A stretch of DNA of 64,000 nucleotides from the NCBI RefSeq assembly GCF_002018875.1, contig NZ_MVOL01000005.1, positions 1-64,000 of the forward strand, in the 5' to 3' direction. The stretch's first letter is position 1; each line of letters starts with the position of its first letter. Of the stretch, positions 8,336 to 16,075 are shown one piece after another. A model generated the notes under the pieces. The model had not been told where the DNA came from and ran no database searches. It saw nothing but the letters and a program-made list of their open reading frames with translations. This stretch comes from Pseudomonas sp. MF4836. Lineage in GTDB: Bacteria > Pseudomonadota > Gammaproteobacteria > Pseudomonadales > Pseudomonadaceae. A program made the position numbers and the translations under genes.

Positions 8336-8899
8336 ATGTCGCGTCCATTGAAAGTCGTTGCCCTTTCCGGCGGTACCTGGCGTCCCTCGCGCACCCTGGT
8401 GCTGACCCAGGCCCTGCTCGCCGAACTGGCCGAACAGTTGCCGATCGACAGCAAGCTGATCGAACTGGGCGACATTGCCCGGCCCCTGGGCGCCGCGCTG
8501 TCGCGTCAGGAGCTGCCGGCCGAGATCGAGGCCGAGCTGCAAGCCATCGAAAGCGCCGACCTGTTGATCGTCGCCGCCCCGGTGTATCGCGGCTCCTACC
8601 CGGGCCTGCTCAAGCACCTGTTCGACCTGATCGACCTCAATGCGCTGATCGACACCCCGGTGCTGCTGGCCGCCACCGGTGGCAGCGAGCGGCATGCCCT
8701 GGTGCTGGATCACCAGTTGCGCCCGCTGTTCAGTTTCTTCCAGGCCCTGACGCTGCCGATCGGGGTCTATGCCACTGAAGCCGACTTCGCCAATTACCAA
8801 ATAACCAGTGAGCCCTTGAAGGCCCGCATTCGCCTTGCTGCAGAACGCGCCGCTCCCCTGTTCGGCGCCCATCCGAAAAATCTGCTGAAAATCGCTTAA
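8336..8899 (+). CDS. msuE: NAD(P)H-dependent FMN reductase of the methanesulfonate system
   Basis: A 187-residue flavodoxin-fold reductase that supplies FMNH2 to the monooxygenases encoded downstream. The phosphate-binding segment VVALSGGTWRPSRT lies at the N-terminus and PVYRGSYPGLLKHLFDLID near residue 82. The start at 8336 has AAAAAGGAAC eight bases upstream; the open frame extends further 5' but through the promoter region. First gene of msuE-msuD-msuC-sfnR. MsuE-type reductases are made under sulfate starvation. SsuE is a close alternative name, but the neighbours favour MsuE. Confidence 0.9.
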   Translation: MSRPLKVVALSGGTWRPSRTLVLTQALLAELAEQLPIDSKLIELGDIARPLGAALSRQELPAEIEAELQAIESADLLIVAAPVYRGSYPGLLKHLFDLIDLNALIDTPVLLAATGGSERHALVLDHQLRPLFSFFQALTLPIGVYATEADFANYQITSEPLKARIRLAAERAAPLFGAHPKNLLKIA

Positions 8900-8908
8900 G
8901 GACCTGTC

Positions 8909-10054
8909 ATGGATGTTTTCTGGTTTCTTCCGACCCACGGCGACGGCCATTACCTGGGCACCACCCAGGGCGCGCGCCCGGTCACCCTCAATTACCTGAA
9001 ACAAGTGGCCCAGGCCGCCGACAACCTCGGTTACCACGGTGTGCTGATCCCCACCGGCCGTTCCTGCGAAGACTCCTGGGTCATCGCCTCGGCCCTGGTG
9101 CCCCTCACCGAACGCCTGCGCTACCTGGTGGCGATCCGCCCGGGGATTATTTCGCCCACGGTCTCGGCGCGCATGGCCGCCACCCTGGATCGGCTGTCCA
9201 ACGGCCGTTTGCTGATCAACGTGGTCACCGGCGGCGACCCCGATGAAAACCGGGGTGACGGGATCTTCCTCGACCACAGCGAACGCTACGAAGTGACCGA
9301 CGAGTTCCTCAAGATCTGGCGTCGCGTGCTGCAAGGCGAAGCCGTGGATTTCGAAGGCAAGCACTTGCAGGTGCAAAACGCCAAGGCCCTGTACCCACCG
9401 GTGCAGAAGCCCTATCCCCCGCTGTACTTCGGCGGCTCCTCCGACGCGGCCCATGACCTGGCGGCCGAACAGGTGGACGTGTACCTGACCTGGGGCGAGC
9501 CACCGGCCGCCGTGGCGGAAAAACTCGCCGACGTCCGCGAGCGCGCCGCACGCCATGGCCGGACCGTGAAATTCGGCATCCGCCTGCACGTGATCGTGCG
9601 TGAAACCGAAGAGGACGCCTGGAAAGCCGCCGCCAAGCTCATCGAGCACATCAGCGACGAAACCATCGCCGCCGCGCAGAAATCCTTTTCCCGCTTCGAC
9701 TCCGAAGGCCAGCGCCGCATGGCCGCGCTGCACGACGGGCGCCGCGACAACCTGGAAATCGCCCCCAACCTCTGGGCCGGGGTCGGCCTGGTCCGTGGTG
9801 GCGCCGGCACCGCGCTGGTGGGCAACCCCGAGCAGGTGGCGGCACGCATCAAGGAATACGCGGACCTGGGCATCGAGAGCTTTATCTTCTCTGGCTACCC
9901 GCATCTGGAAGAGGCCTACCGCTTCGCCGAACTGGTGTTCCCGCTGCTGCCGGAACCCTACGCCAGCCTTGCCGGCCGTGGCGTCACCAACCTCACCGGG
10001 CCGTTTGGCGAAATGATCGCCAACGATGTCCTCCCCGCACACGCCAAGGCCTGA
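8909..10054 (+). CDS. msuD: FMNH2-dependent methanesulfonate/alkanesulfonate monooxygenase
   Basis: A 381-residue TIM-barrel enzyme of the bacterial luciferase superfamily that cleaves the C-S bond of sulfonates to give sulfite and an aldehyde. It begins [17 protein letters not shown], with RSCEDSW near residue 52, [16 protein letters not shown] near 108 and the loop [13 protein letters not shown] near 293, as in SsuD/MsuD. It starts nine bases after msuE behind AAGGA. MsuD prefers short-chain sulfonates; separating MsuD from SsuD by sequence alone is uncertain, but the msuE/msuC context supports MsuD. Confidence 0.9.
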   Translation: MDVFWFLPTHGDGHYLGTTQGARPVTLNYLKQVAQAADNLGYHGVLIPTGRSCEDSWVIASALVPLTERLRYLVAIRPGIISPTVSARMAATLDRLSNGRLLINVVTGGDPDENRGDGIFLDHSERYEVTDEFLKIWRRVLQGEAVDFEGKHLQVQNAKALYPPVQKPYPPLYFGGSSDAAHDLAAEQVDVYLTWGEPPAAVAEKLADVRERAARHGRTVKFGIRLHVIVRETEEDAWKAAAKLIEHISDETIAAAQKSFSRFDSEGQRRMAALHDGRRDNLEIAPNLWAGVGLVRGGAGTALVGNPEQVAARIKEYADLGIESFIFSGYPHLEEAYRFAELVFPLLPEPYASLAGRGVTNLTGPFGEMIANDVLPAHAKA

Positions 10055-10186
10055 TTGCTCGCAAACCTGTGTCGCGCGGTGGTCGTGCAAAGCCGATGGG
10101 CGGTGCTTCATGGCCGGCCCATTGGATGGGAATACGACTGCTGCGCAGGGTTTGCGATGACCACGCTTCTCCACGAGGAACACCGC

Positions 10187-11374
10187 GTGACTGCCAAGCC
10201 GCAAAGCGCCCTGTTGTCCCCCCTGCAGACCGCCCGCCAACTGGCCGCCGAGTTTGCCCTGACCGCCGTCGAACGCGATGAGCGTGGCGGCACCCCCAAG
10301 GCCCAGCGCGATGCCCTGCGCCAGAGCGGGCTGCTGGCCCTGAGTATCCCCACCCAGTACGGCGGCCTCGGCGCCAGCTGGAGCGACACCCTGAACATCG
10401 TCCGCGAGTTCGCCAAGGTCGACAGTTCCATCGCCCACGTCTTCGGCTTTCATCACTTGATGCTGGCCACCGTGCGCCTGTTTGCCCGCCCCGAGCAGTG
10501 GCAACCCTGGTTCGAACAGACCGCGCGCAAAAACTGGTTCTGGGGCAATGCCCTCAACCCGCTGGACACCCGCACCGTGGTCAAGAACCTCGGCGGCTGG
10601 CGCGAGTTTTCCGGCAAGAAGAGCTTCTGCTCCGGCGCCAGCGATTCGGAAATGCTTATCGCCTCGGCGGTCGATGAAAGCGCCGGTGGCAAGCTGCTGA
10701 TTGCCGCCATCCCCAGCGGCCGCAGCGGCATCACCCTGCATAACGACTGGAACAACATGGGCCAGCGCCAGACCGACAGCGGCAGTGCCAGCTTCGAACG
10801 GGTGCGGGTCGAAGAATCGGAGCTGCTGCTCGACCCGGGTCCGCTGAGCACGCCGTTCGCCTGCCTGCGGCCGCTGATCGCTCAATTGACCTTTACCCAT
10901 ATGTTCCTCGGCATCGCCGAAGGCGCGTTCGAAGAAGCCCGGCAATACACCCTGACCGAAACCCGGCCCTGGCATAAATCCAGCGCCCAGGACGTACGCC
11001 AGGACCCTTACGTGCTCAGCCACTACGGCGAGTTCTGGGTTGCCCTGGAAGGCGTGCGCCTGCTGGTGGAACGCGCCGCCGACCTGCTGGACAAGGCCTG
11101 GGCCCGGGGTCCGGCCCTGAGCGCCGAAGAACGCGGGCACCTGGCCACCGCCATTGCTACCGCCAAGGTCGCCGCCAGCCGCAACGGGCTTGAGCTGTGC
11201 AGCAAGTTGTTCGAAGTCACCGGCGCCCGCTCCACCCATGCCTCGCTGCGCCTGGACCGGCATTGGCGCAACCTGCGCACCCAGACCCTGCACGACCCGC
11301 TGGACTACAAACTCCATGAGCTGGGCGACTGGGCACTGAACCAGTCCCTGCCGACACCGACTTTCTATTCATAG
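10187..11374 (+). CDS. msuC: Flavin-dependent monooxygenase of the acyl-CoA dehydrogenase fold, MsuC/SfnC
   Basis: About 395 residues with the acyl-CoA dehydrogenase fold used as an FMNH2-dependent oxygenase; MsuC converts methanesulfinate to methanesulfonate for MsuD. Visible features: SIPTQYGGLGASWSDTLNIVREFAKVDSSIAHVFGFHH (middle of the N-terminal helical domain) and ARSTHASLRLDRHWRNLRTQTLHDP near the C-terminus, the region shared with SfnB and DszC-type oxygenases. The GTG at 10187 behind GAGGAA is my preferred start; an ATG at 10157 behind AGGG would add ten residues. A gap of more than 100 bases after msuD holds nothing I recognise. Confidence 0.85.
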   Translation: MTAKPQSALLSPLQTARQLAAEFALTAVERDERGGTPKAQRDALRQSGLLALSIPTQYGGLGASWSDTLNIVREFAKVDSSIAHVFGFHHLMLATVRLFARPEQWQPWFEQTARKNWFWGNALNPLDTRTVVKNLGGWREFSGKKSFCSGASDSEMLIASAVDESAGGKLLIAAIPSGRSGITLHNDWNNMGQRQTDSGSASFERVRVEESELLLDPGPLSTPFACLRPLIAQLTFTHMFLGIAEGAFEEARQYTLTETRPWHKSSAQDVRQDPYVLSHYGEFWVALEGVRLLVERAADLLDKAWARGPALSAEERGHLATAIATAKVAASRNGLELCSKLFEVTGARSTHASLRLDRHWRNLRTQTLHDPLDYKLHELGDWALNQSLPTPTFYS

Positions 11375-11397
11375 CCTTCTGTTCCCGGAGCGTGTCC

Positions 11398-12498
11398 ATG
11401 CAGCTTTTGACCTTACCGCCCTCGCCCGCGCTGGCCACCTCGATCCGGGCCACCGCCCAGGTCTTCGAGGACCCGAAATCCCGGGCCCTGCTCGCCCACT
11501 TGCAACAGGTCGCGCCGAGCGAAGCCAGCGTCCTGATCATCGGCGAGACCGGTACCGGCAAAGAGCTGGTGGCGCGACATATCCACAACCTCAGCGCGCG
11601 TCGCAACCGGCCGTTCGTGGCGGTCAACTGCGGCGCGTTCTCCGAATCCCTGGTGGAGGCCGAACTGTTCGGCCATGAAAAAGGCGCGTTCACCGGCGCC
11701 CTGAGTGCCAAGGCCGGCTGGTTCGAGGAGGCCAACGGCGGCACCCTGTTCCTGGATGAGATCGGCGACTTGCCGATGGCGATCCAGGTCAAGTTGCTGC
11801 GGGTGCTGCAAGAGCGCGAAGTGGTGCGCCTGGGCTCGCGCAAAAGCATCCCGATCGATGTGCGGGTGCTGGCGGCGACCAACGTGCAACTGGAAAAAGC
11901 CATCAACGCCGGGCATTTTCGCGAGGACCTGTACTACCGCCTGGACGTGGTCAGCCTTGAACTGAGCCCATTGCGCGAGCGCCCCGGCGATATCCTGCCG
12001 CTGACCCGGCACTTTATCGATGCCTACAGCCAGCGCCTGGGTTACGGCAGCGTGTCCCTGAGCAGCGAAGCCGAAGCCAAGCTCAAGAGCTACAGCTGGC
12101 CGGGCAATATCCGCGAGCTGGAAAACGTGATTCACCACACCCTGCTGATCTGCCGCAACGGGGTGATCGAGCGCGACGACCTGCGCCTGTCGAACATGCG
12201 CATCGAGCGCCAGGACGACGGCCACGGCACCCAGGACGACTCGGCCCAGGCCCTGCTCGAGCGGGCCTTCCATAAACTGTTTGAAGAACAGGCCGGGGCT
12301 TTGCACGAGAAAGTCGAAGACGCCCTGCTGCGCGCGGCTTATCGCTTCAGCCATTACAACCAGGTGCACACCGCCAACCTGCTGGGCCTGAGCCGTAACG
12401 TCACCCGCACCCGCCTGATCAAGATCGGCGAGCTGGCCGTCAACAAAAGGCGGCCGGTAGAAGGCCCCAGCGAACGCACCCTGCAACTGTCGATATAA
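11398..12498 (+). CDS. sfnR: Sigma54-dependent activator SfnR
   Basis: A ~366-residue bacterial enhancer-binding protein that begins almost at once with its AAA+ domain and has no receiver or sensory domain, as SfnR does. Walker A GETGTGKE lies near residue 50, the sigma54-contact loop GAFTGA near 100, Walker B LFLDEIGDL near 120, and a Fis-type helix-turn-helix (HTANLLGLSRNVTRTRLIKIG) at the C-terminus. The ATG at 11398 is chosen over the GTG at 11392 because GGAG lies seven bases upstream. It should activate msuE and sfnB from the dyads described; level-based control through expression is the usual model for receiver-less activators. Confidence 0.88.
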   Translation: MQLLTLPPSPALATSIRATAQVFEDPKSRALLAHLQQVAPSEASVLIIGETGTGKELVARHIHNLSARRNRPFVAVNCGAFSESLVEAELFGHEKGAFTGALSAKAGWFEEANGGTLFLDEIGDLPMAIQVKLLRVLQEREVVRLGSRKSIPIDVRVLAATNVQLEKAINAGHFREDLYYRLDVVSLELSPLRERPGDILPLTRHFIDAYSQRLGYGSVSLSSEAEAKLKSYSWPGNIRELENVIHHTLLICRNGVIERDDLRLSNMRIERQDDGHGTQDDSAQALLERAFHKLFEEQAGALHEKVEDALLRAAYRFSHYNQVHTANLLGLSRNVTRTRLIKIGELAVNKRRPVEGPSERTLQLSI

Positions 12499-12500
12499 CG

Positions 12501-12896
12501 TCAGTTGACCCGTTGCGGGGCCGGCGTTTTCGGCTCGACCAACAGACAGTGCAGGGCGTTGTCCGGGCTGCGCTCGATGCTGCGCAGCACCTGGAACGAA
12601 CCAAAGGTCACCGTCCTGGCCTGATAGGCGTGAATCAGCTGCCAGAAGTCCTGTTCGCCGTTTTCAAAACTGCGAAAGGCCGCCTCCCCGGCTTCCCGTG
12701 ATTGCCATTGCAGGTAGTTGAGGACCCGCCGCCCGTCGTCGCTGGCCTGCACGCTGGCACTCAAGAACCCCTCATGATCCTGGGCCAGACGCTCGGTCTG
12801 TACCGACAGTGCGGCCACCAGCCCCGGCTGCTGGTGGGGTTCGATTTCGAACTCGATCAATTGCGTGAAGCTGCGGTTTTTCTCGGGCAGGTGCAT
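12501..12896 (-). CDS. Small antibiotic-biosynthesis-monooxygenase (ABM) domain protein under SoxR
   Basis: About 131 residues with one ferredoxin-like ABM domain (QLIEFEIEPHQQPGLVAALSVQTERLAQDHEGFLSASVQASDDGRRVLNYLQW). Such proteins dimerise and act as small cofactor-free or quinol monooxygenases, or only bind quinone-like compounds. The ATG at 12896 is preferred to a TTG two codons earlier. It is divergent from soxR behind a promoter with a SoxR box and resembles P. aeruginosa PA2274, a known SoxR target next to soxR. It is convergent with sfnR, with only two bases between the stop codons. A role in handling redox-cycling quinones or phenazines is inference. Confidence 0.8.
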   Translation of the reverse strand: MHLPEKNRSFTQLIEFEIEPHQQPGLVAALSVQTERLAQDHEGFLSASVQASDDGRRVLNYLQWQSREAGEAAFRSFENGEQDFWQLIHAYQARTVTFGSFQVLRSIERSPDNALHCLLVEPKTPAPQRVN

Positions 12897-12949
12897 GGCC
12901 AATCCCCACGGACAAGTGAAAACGGAAATCTTGCGATTCGAAGGTGCGC

Positions 12950-12980
12950 AGGGTAAAACCTCGAGTTAACTAGAGGTCAA
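12950..12980 (-). promoter_or_regulatory. SoxR-box promoter of the ABM gene
   Basis: On the minus strand: -35 TTGACC (12980-12975), a 19-bp spacer and -10 TACCCT (12955-12950). The spacer holds the 18-bp dyad CCTCGAGTTAACTAGAGG (12959-12976), which matches the SoxR site CCTCAAGTTAACTTGAGG at 16 of 18 positions. The overlong 19-bp spacing is the MerR-family hallmark: oxidised SoxR untwists it to switch transcription on. Confidence 0.88.
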
Positions 12981-13005
12981 GTCACTTTTTTATCCGGGGC
13001 CGTCC

Positions 13006-13455
13006 ATGATCTGCAGCGACAACATCCACAAGGAACTGACCGTCGGCCAACTCTCGGAGCGCAGCGGCGTGGCAGTCACCGCCCTGCACTTCTACGAATC
13101 CAAGGGCCTGATCAAAAGCAATCGCAATGCAGGCAACCAGCGCCGCTACCACCGCGAGGTGCTGCGCCGGGTGGCGCTGATCAAGATCGCCCAGCGCCTG
13201 GGCATCCCGCTGGCCACCATCGGCGAAGCCTTGCAGACGTTGCCCGATGGCCGGGCGCCCACGGCAGCGGACTGGAAAAATCTTTCCGCCCAGTGGCGCA
13301 ATGACCTCGACGAGCGCATCAGCAAACTGATCTGGCTGCGCGACCAGCTCAATGGCTGCATCGGCTGTGGCTGCCTGTCCATGGAAGCCTGCCCGCTGCG
13401 CAATTTTGGTGACGTGCTGGGCGAGCGCGGACCGGGGGCGCACCTCCAGGATTAA
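13006..13455 (+). CDS. soxR: Redox-sensing MerR-family regulator SoxR
   Basis: A 149-residue regulator. The N-terminal MerR helix-turn-helix ([27 protein letters not shown]) is followed by a dimerisation helix and the SoxR cluster-binding motif [12 protein letters not shown] with Cys at residues 118, 121, 123 and 129, which holds a [2Fe-2S] cluster. Oxidation by redox-cycling drugs or phenazines turns it into an activator. In Pseudomonas there is no soxS and SoxR acts directly on a few genes; the divergent ABM gene is the obvious target here. Confidence 0.95.
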   Translation: MICSDNIHKELTVGQLSERSGVAVTALHFYESKGLIKSNRNAGNQRRYHREVLRRVALIKIAQRLGIPLATIGEALQTLPDGRAPTAADWKNLSAQWRNDLDERISKLIWLRDQLNGCIGCGCLSMEACPLRNFGDVLGERGPGAHLQD

Positions 13456-13538
13456 GCGGGGCTGGTGGCCGAGAAGGTTAAGAAATCTGCCGAGTACGTA
13501 GGAACAGGCCGTAGGCCGTCGTCAGTAGAATCGACCCT

Positions 13539-15419
13539 ATGCTAATGTCCGCAACTGCCTCCTACATTGAGCACCCTTCCATGCCACGGATTGCCTCCTT
13601 CGAAAAGCCGCGCTGGCTGCGCGACCTGCTGCGTTTCCTGCCCCTTAAAAGTCAGTTCGTGCTGTCTGGCAATGTCCGCGACCTGCAGGCCAGCGAAGTC
13701 GCGCCCGGGGTCATCACGCCCCAGACCTTCAACCTCAACCTGCGCGACGAACTGCTGGCGGCCGGCTACAGCCAAGTCATCAGTTGGGACCCGTTGGCCG
13801 GGTTTCGCGTGTTGCAGCCACCCGGGGCCGATCCGGCCATTGCCGACACCCTGCTGCGCGAACTGGGCCTGACCCCGGTGGAAGGCGCCGCGCCAGCCGG
13901 CACCGACCTGCTCAGCGCCACCTTACAGCGCCTGGTCAATCGCCCCGGCGAGCCCCTGGCGCTGATTGTCGATTTTGCCTCGCGCCTGGTCATTCGCAAC
14001 GACGCCCTGACCCCGGCCGAACACCAACTCTTCACCCAGGCCCTGGTGCTGTCCCACCAGGCCCGGGGCCGCCCGGCCGGCGAGCAGCGCAAGCCGTTCT
14101 TCAACAGCATTCTCTGGGTGGTGGAAAAAGAAGGCGACCTGCCGGACTGGATGCTGATCGACAACCCTCGCCTGCGCCATATCCCGGTGTCCAAACCCGA
14201 CCAGCAAGCGCGCCTGGCCCTGGCCCCGGCCTTGCTGCGCGGCCTTGCCGGCGGCCAGGAAGCCAGCGAGGAAACCCAGCACAAAGCCGCCCGCGACTTT
14301 GCCGAAAACACCGAAGGCCTGCTGCTCCTCGACCTGAATGCCATCGCCCAACTGGCCCGGGTCGAAGGCCTAGCCCTGGAGCGCATCGGCGATGCGGTGC
14401 GGCGCTACAAGGTCGGGGTCACCGAAGACCCGTGGCTGAAGATCGACCGCCAGCGGATTCGCCAGGCCGACGACTTCATCCGCCAGCGGGTCAAGGGCCA
14501 GAGCCATGCCGTGACCCACATGCTGGATATCGTCAAGCGCGCCATGACCGGCGTTGGCGCCAGCCGCAAGGGCAATCGACCCCGGGGCGTGGCCTTTCTC
14601 GCCGGCCCCACCGGGGTGGGCAAGACCGAACTGGCGAAGACCGTGACCAGCCTGCTGTTTGGTGATGAAAGCGCGTACATCCGCTTCGATATGTCGGAAT
14701 TCAGCGCCGAACATGCCGACCAGCGCCTGGTGGGCGCCCCCCCGGGTTATGTCGGTTATGACGTCGGTGGCGAACTGACCAATGCCATCCGCGAAAAACC
14801 CTTCAGCGTGGTGCTGTTCGATGAAATCGAAAAAGCCCACCCGCGCATCCTCGACAAGTTTCTGCAAATCCTCGACGACGGTGTGCTCACCTCGGGCCGG
14901 GGCGACCGGGTGTATTTTTCCGAGGCGCTGATTGTCTTCACCTCCAACCTCGGCATCTACCGCCAGGGCGAGAACGGCGAGCGGGTGGCCAACGTACTGC
15001 CGGGGGAAACCTTCCCGGTGGTCCAGGGCAAGGTCCTGGGGGAAATCGAGCGTTACTTCAAACTGGTGCTCAACCGTCCGGAGATCCTCAACCGCATCGG
15101 CGAGAACATCATCGTCTTCGATTTCATCCGTGAGGACGTGGCCGGCGAGATCTTTCACCAGATGGTCGGCAATACCCTGGCCGACCTCACGGCCCAGGCG
15201 CTGCATATCGAACTGGACGCCGGCTCCCTGCAAAGCCTGCGCGACTTGTGCCTGCATGACCTGTCCAACGGCGGCCGGGGCATTCGCAACCAGCTCGAGG
15301 CGCACCTGCTCAACCCGCTGGCCCGGGCTCTGTTCGACCAGGATGCGCAACCCGGCGAGCACTTCCAGATCAGCCAACTGAACGCCGAAGGCCTGCTGCT
15401 GGAACGCCGTACCCTGTGA
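13539..15419 (+). CDS. ClpB/ClpA-like AAA+ ATPase with a degenerate first AAA domain
   Basis: A 626-residue protein, first of a four-gene operon. Residues ~135-295 look like an AAA+ domain that has lost its P-loop (a LIVDFASR strand, WVVEKEGDLPDW and a helical lid remain). Residues ~315-600 are an intact Clp-type D2 domain: Walker A GPTGVGKT (356-363), pore loop GYVGYD (403-408), Walker B VVLFDE (424-429), sensor-1 TSN (468-470), Arg finger region LNRPEILNRI, sensor-2 near 578. It is therefore probably a hexameric remodeller or unfoldase without a Clp N-domain or a ClpB middle domain. The start may be 13581 (MPRIASF); no start has a good ribosome binding site. Function unknown; neighbours suggest a conflict system. 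Confidence 0.85.
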   Translation: MLMSATASYIEHPSMPRIASFEKPRWLRDLLRFLPLKSQFVLSGNVRDLQASEVAPGVITPQTFNLNLRDELLAAGYSQVISWDPLAGFRVLQPPGADPAIADTLLRELGLTPVEGAAPAGTDLLSATLQRLVNRPGEPLALIVDFASRLVIRNDALTPAEHQLFTQALVLSHQARGRPAGEQRKPFFNSILWVVEKEGDLPDWMLIDNPRLRHIPVSKPDQQARLALAPALLRGLAGGQEASEETQHKAARDFAENTEGLLLLDLNAIAQLARVEGLALERIGDAVRRYKVGVTEDPWLKIDRQRIRQADDFIRQRVKGQSHAVTHMLDIVKRAMTGVGASRKGNRPRGVAFLAGPTGVGKTELAKTVTSLLFGDESAYIRFDMSEFSAEHADQRLVGAPPGYVGYDVGGELTNAIREKPFSVVLFDEIEKAHPRILDKFLQILDDGVLTSGRGDRVYFSEALIVFTSNLGIYRQGENGERVANVLPGETFPVVQGKVLGEIERYFKLVLNRPEILNRIGENIIVFDFIREDVAGEIFHQMVGNTLADLTAQALHIELDAGSLQSLRDLCLHDLSNGGRGIRNQLEAHLLNPLARALFDQDAQPGEHFQISQLNAEGLLLERRTL

Positions 15420-16060
15420 ATATCAGCCTGTCGCGGGTGCATTTCCCGGTCACCACCCTGGGGCCGGGGCGGCGCCTGGGCATCTGGTTTCAGGGCTGCA
15501 GCATCCGCTGCGACGGCTGTATCTCCGCCGACACCTGGGGCCCCGGCAAACGGCCGCTGGCCCTGGCGCAACTGCTGGACGATATCCAGCCGTGGCTGAC
15601 CGAGGCCGAGGGCATCACCCTCTCCGGCGGCGAGCCGTTCGACCAGCCCGACGCCCTGCTGGCCCTGCTCGGTGCGCTGCGCCAGCGCACCCGGGTCGAT
15701 ATCCTGGTGTACAGCGGCCACCCGCTGGAAACCCTGCAACCGTTGCTGCAACGCGCCGAGGGTTTGCTCGATGCACTGATATGCGACCCGTTCGAGCAAC
15801 AACAGGCGCAAACGCGGGTCTTACGCGGCAGCGATAACCAACGCCTGATTTTTTTCACCGAGCTGGGTCGGCAACGCCTGGGTGCCTACGAGCGCCCATT
15901 GCAGGCGGACGACCGGGCTCTGGACCTTATGTTCGATGACGATGGCAGCATCTGGATGGCCGGCATCCCTCGCCGTGACGACTTGTTGCAACTGCGCGAC
16001 CTGTTGCACGAGCAAGGTCACCAACTCCAGATCAGCGCCCATACCTCACGCCGCCGTTAA
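15416..16060 (+). CDS. Radical-SAM / 4Fe-4S activating-enzyme-like protein
   Basis: A 214-residue protein beginning with GTG, whose first four bases overlap the AAA+ gene's stop codon, so translation is coupled. A CSIRCDGC motif (Cys 28, 32, 35) is the radical-SAM CxxxCxxC, and GGEP (residues 71-74) binds SAM. The domain is the short type seen in NrdG/PflA activases, which make a glycyl radical, or in 4Fe-4S single-cluster proteins. No glycyl-radical enzyme or peptide precursor is encoded nearby. Its partner is most likely one of the other three operon products. Confidence 0.85.
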   Translation: MNISLSRVHFPVTTLGPGRRLGIWFQGCSIRCDGCISADTWGPGKRPLALAQLLDDIQPWLTEAEGITLSGGEPFDQPDALLALLGALRQRTRVDILVYSGHPLETLQPLLQRAEGLLDALICDPFEQQQAQTRVLRGSDNQRLIFFTELGRQRLGAYERPLQADDRALDLMFDDDGSIWMAGIPRRDDLLQLRDLLHEQGHQLQISAHTSRRR

Positions 16061-16075
16061 CCGGAATTGCCACCG

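Noticed and set aside
8297-11317. Antisense frame of about 1000 codons across msuE-msuD-msuC
   Set aside because: Shadow of three well-recognised genes; compositionally biased translation.
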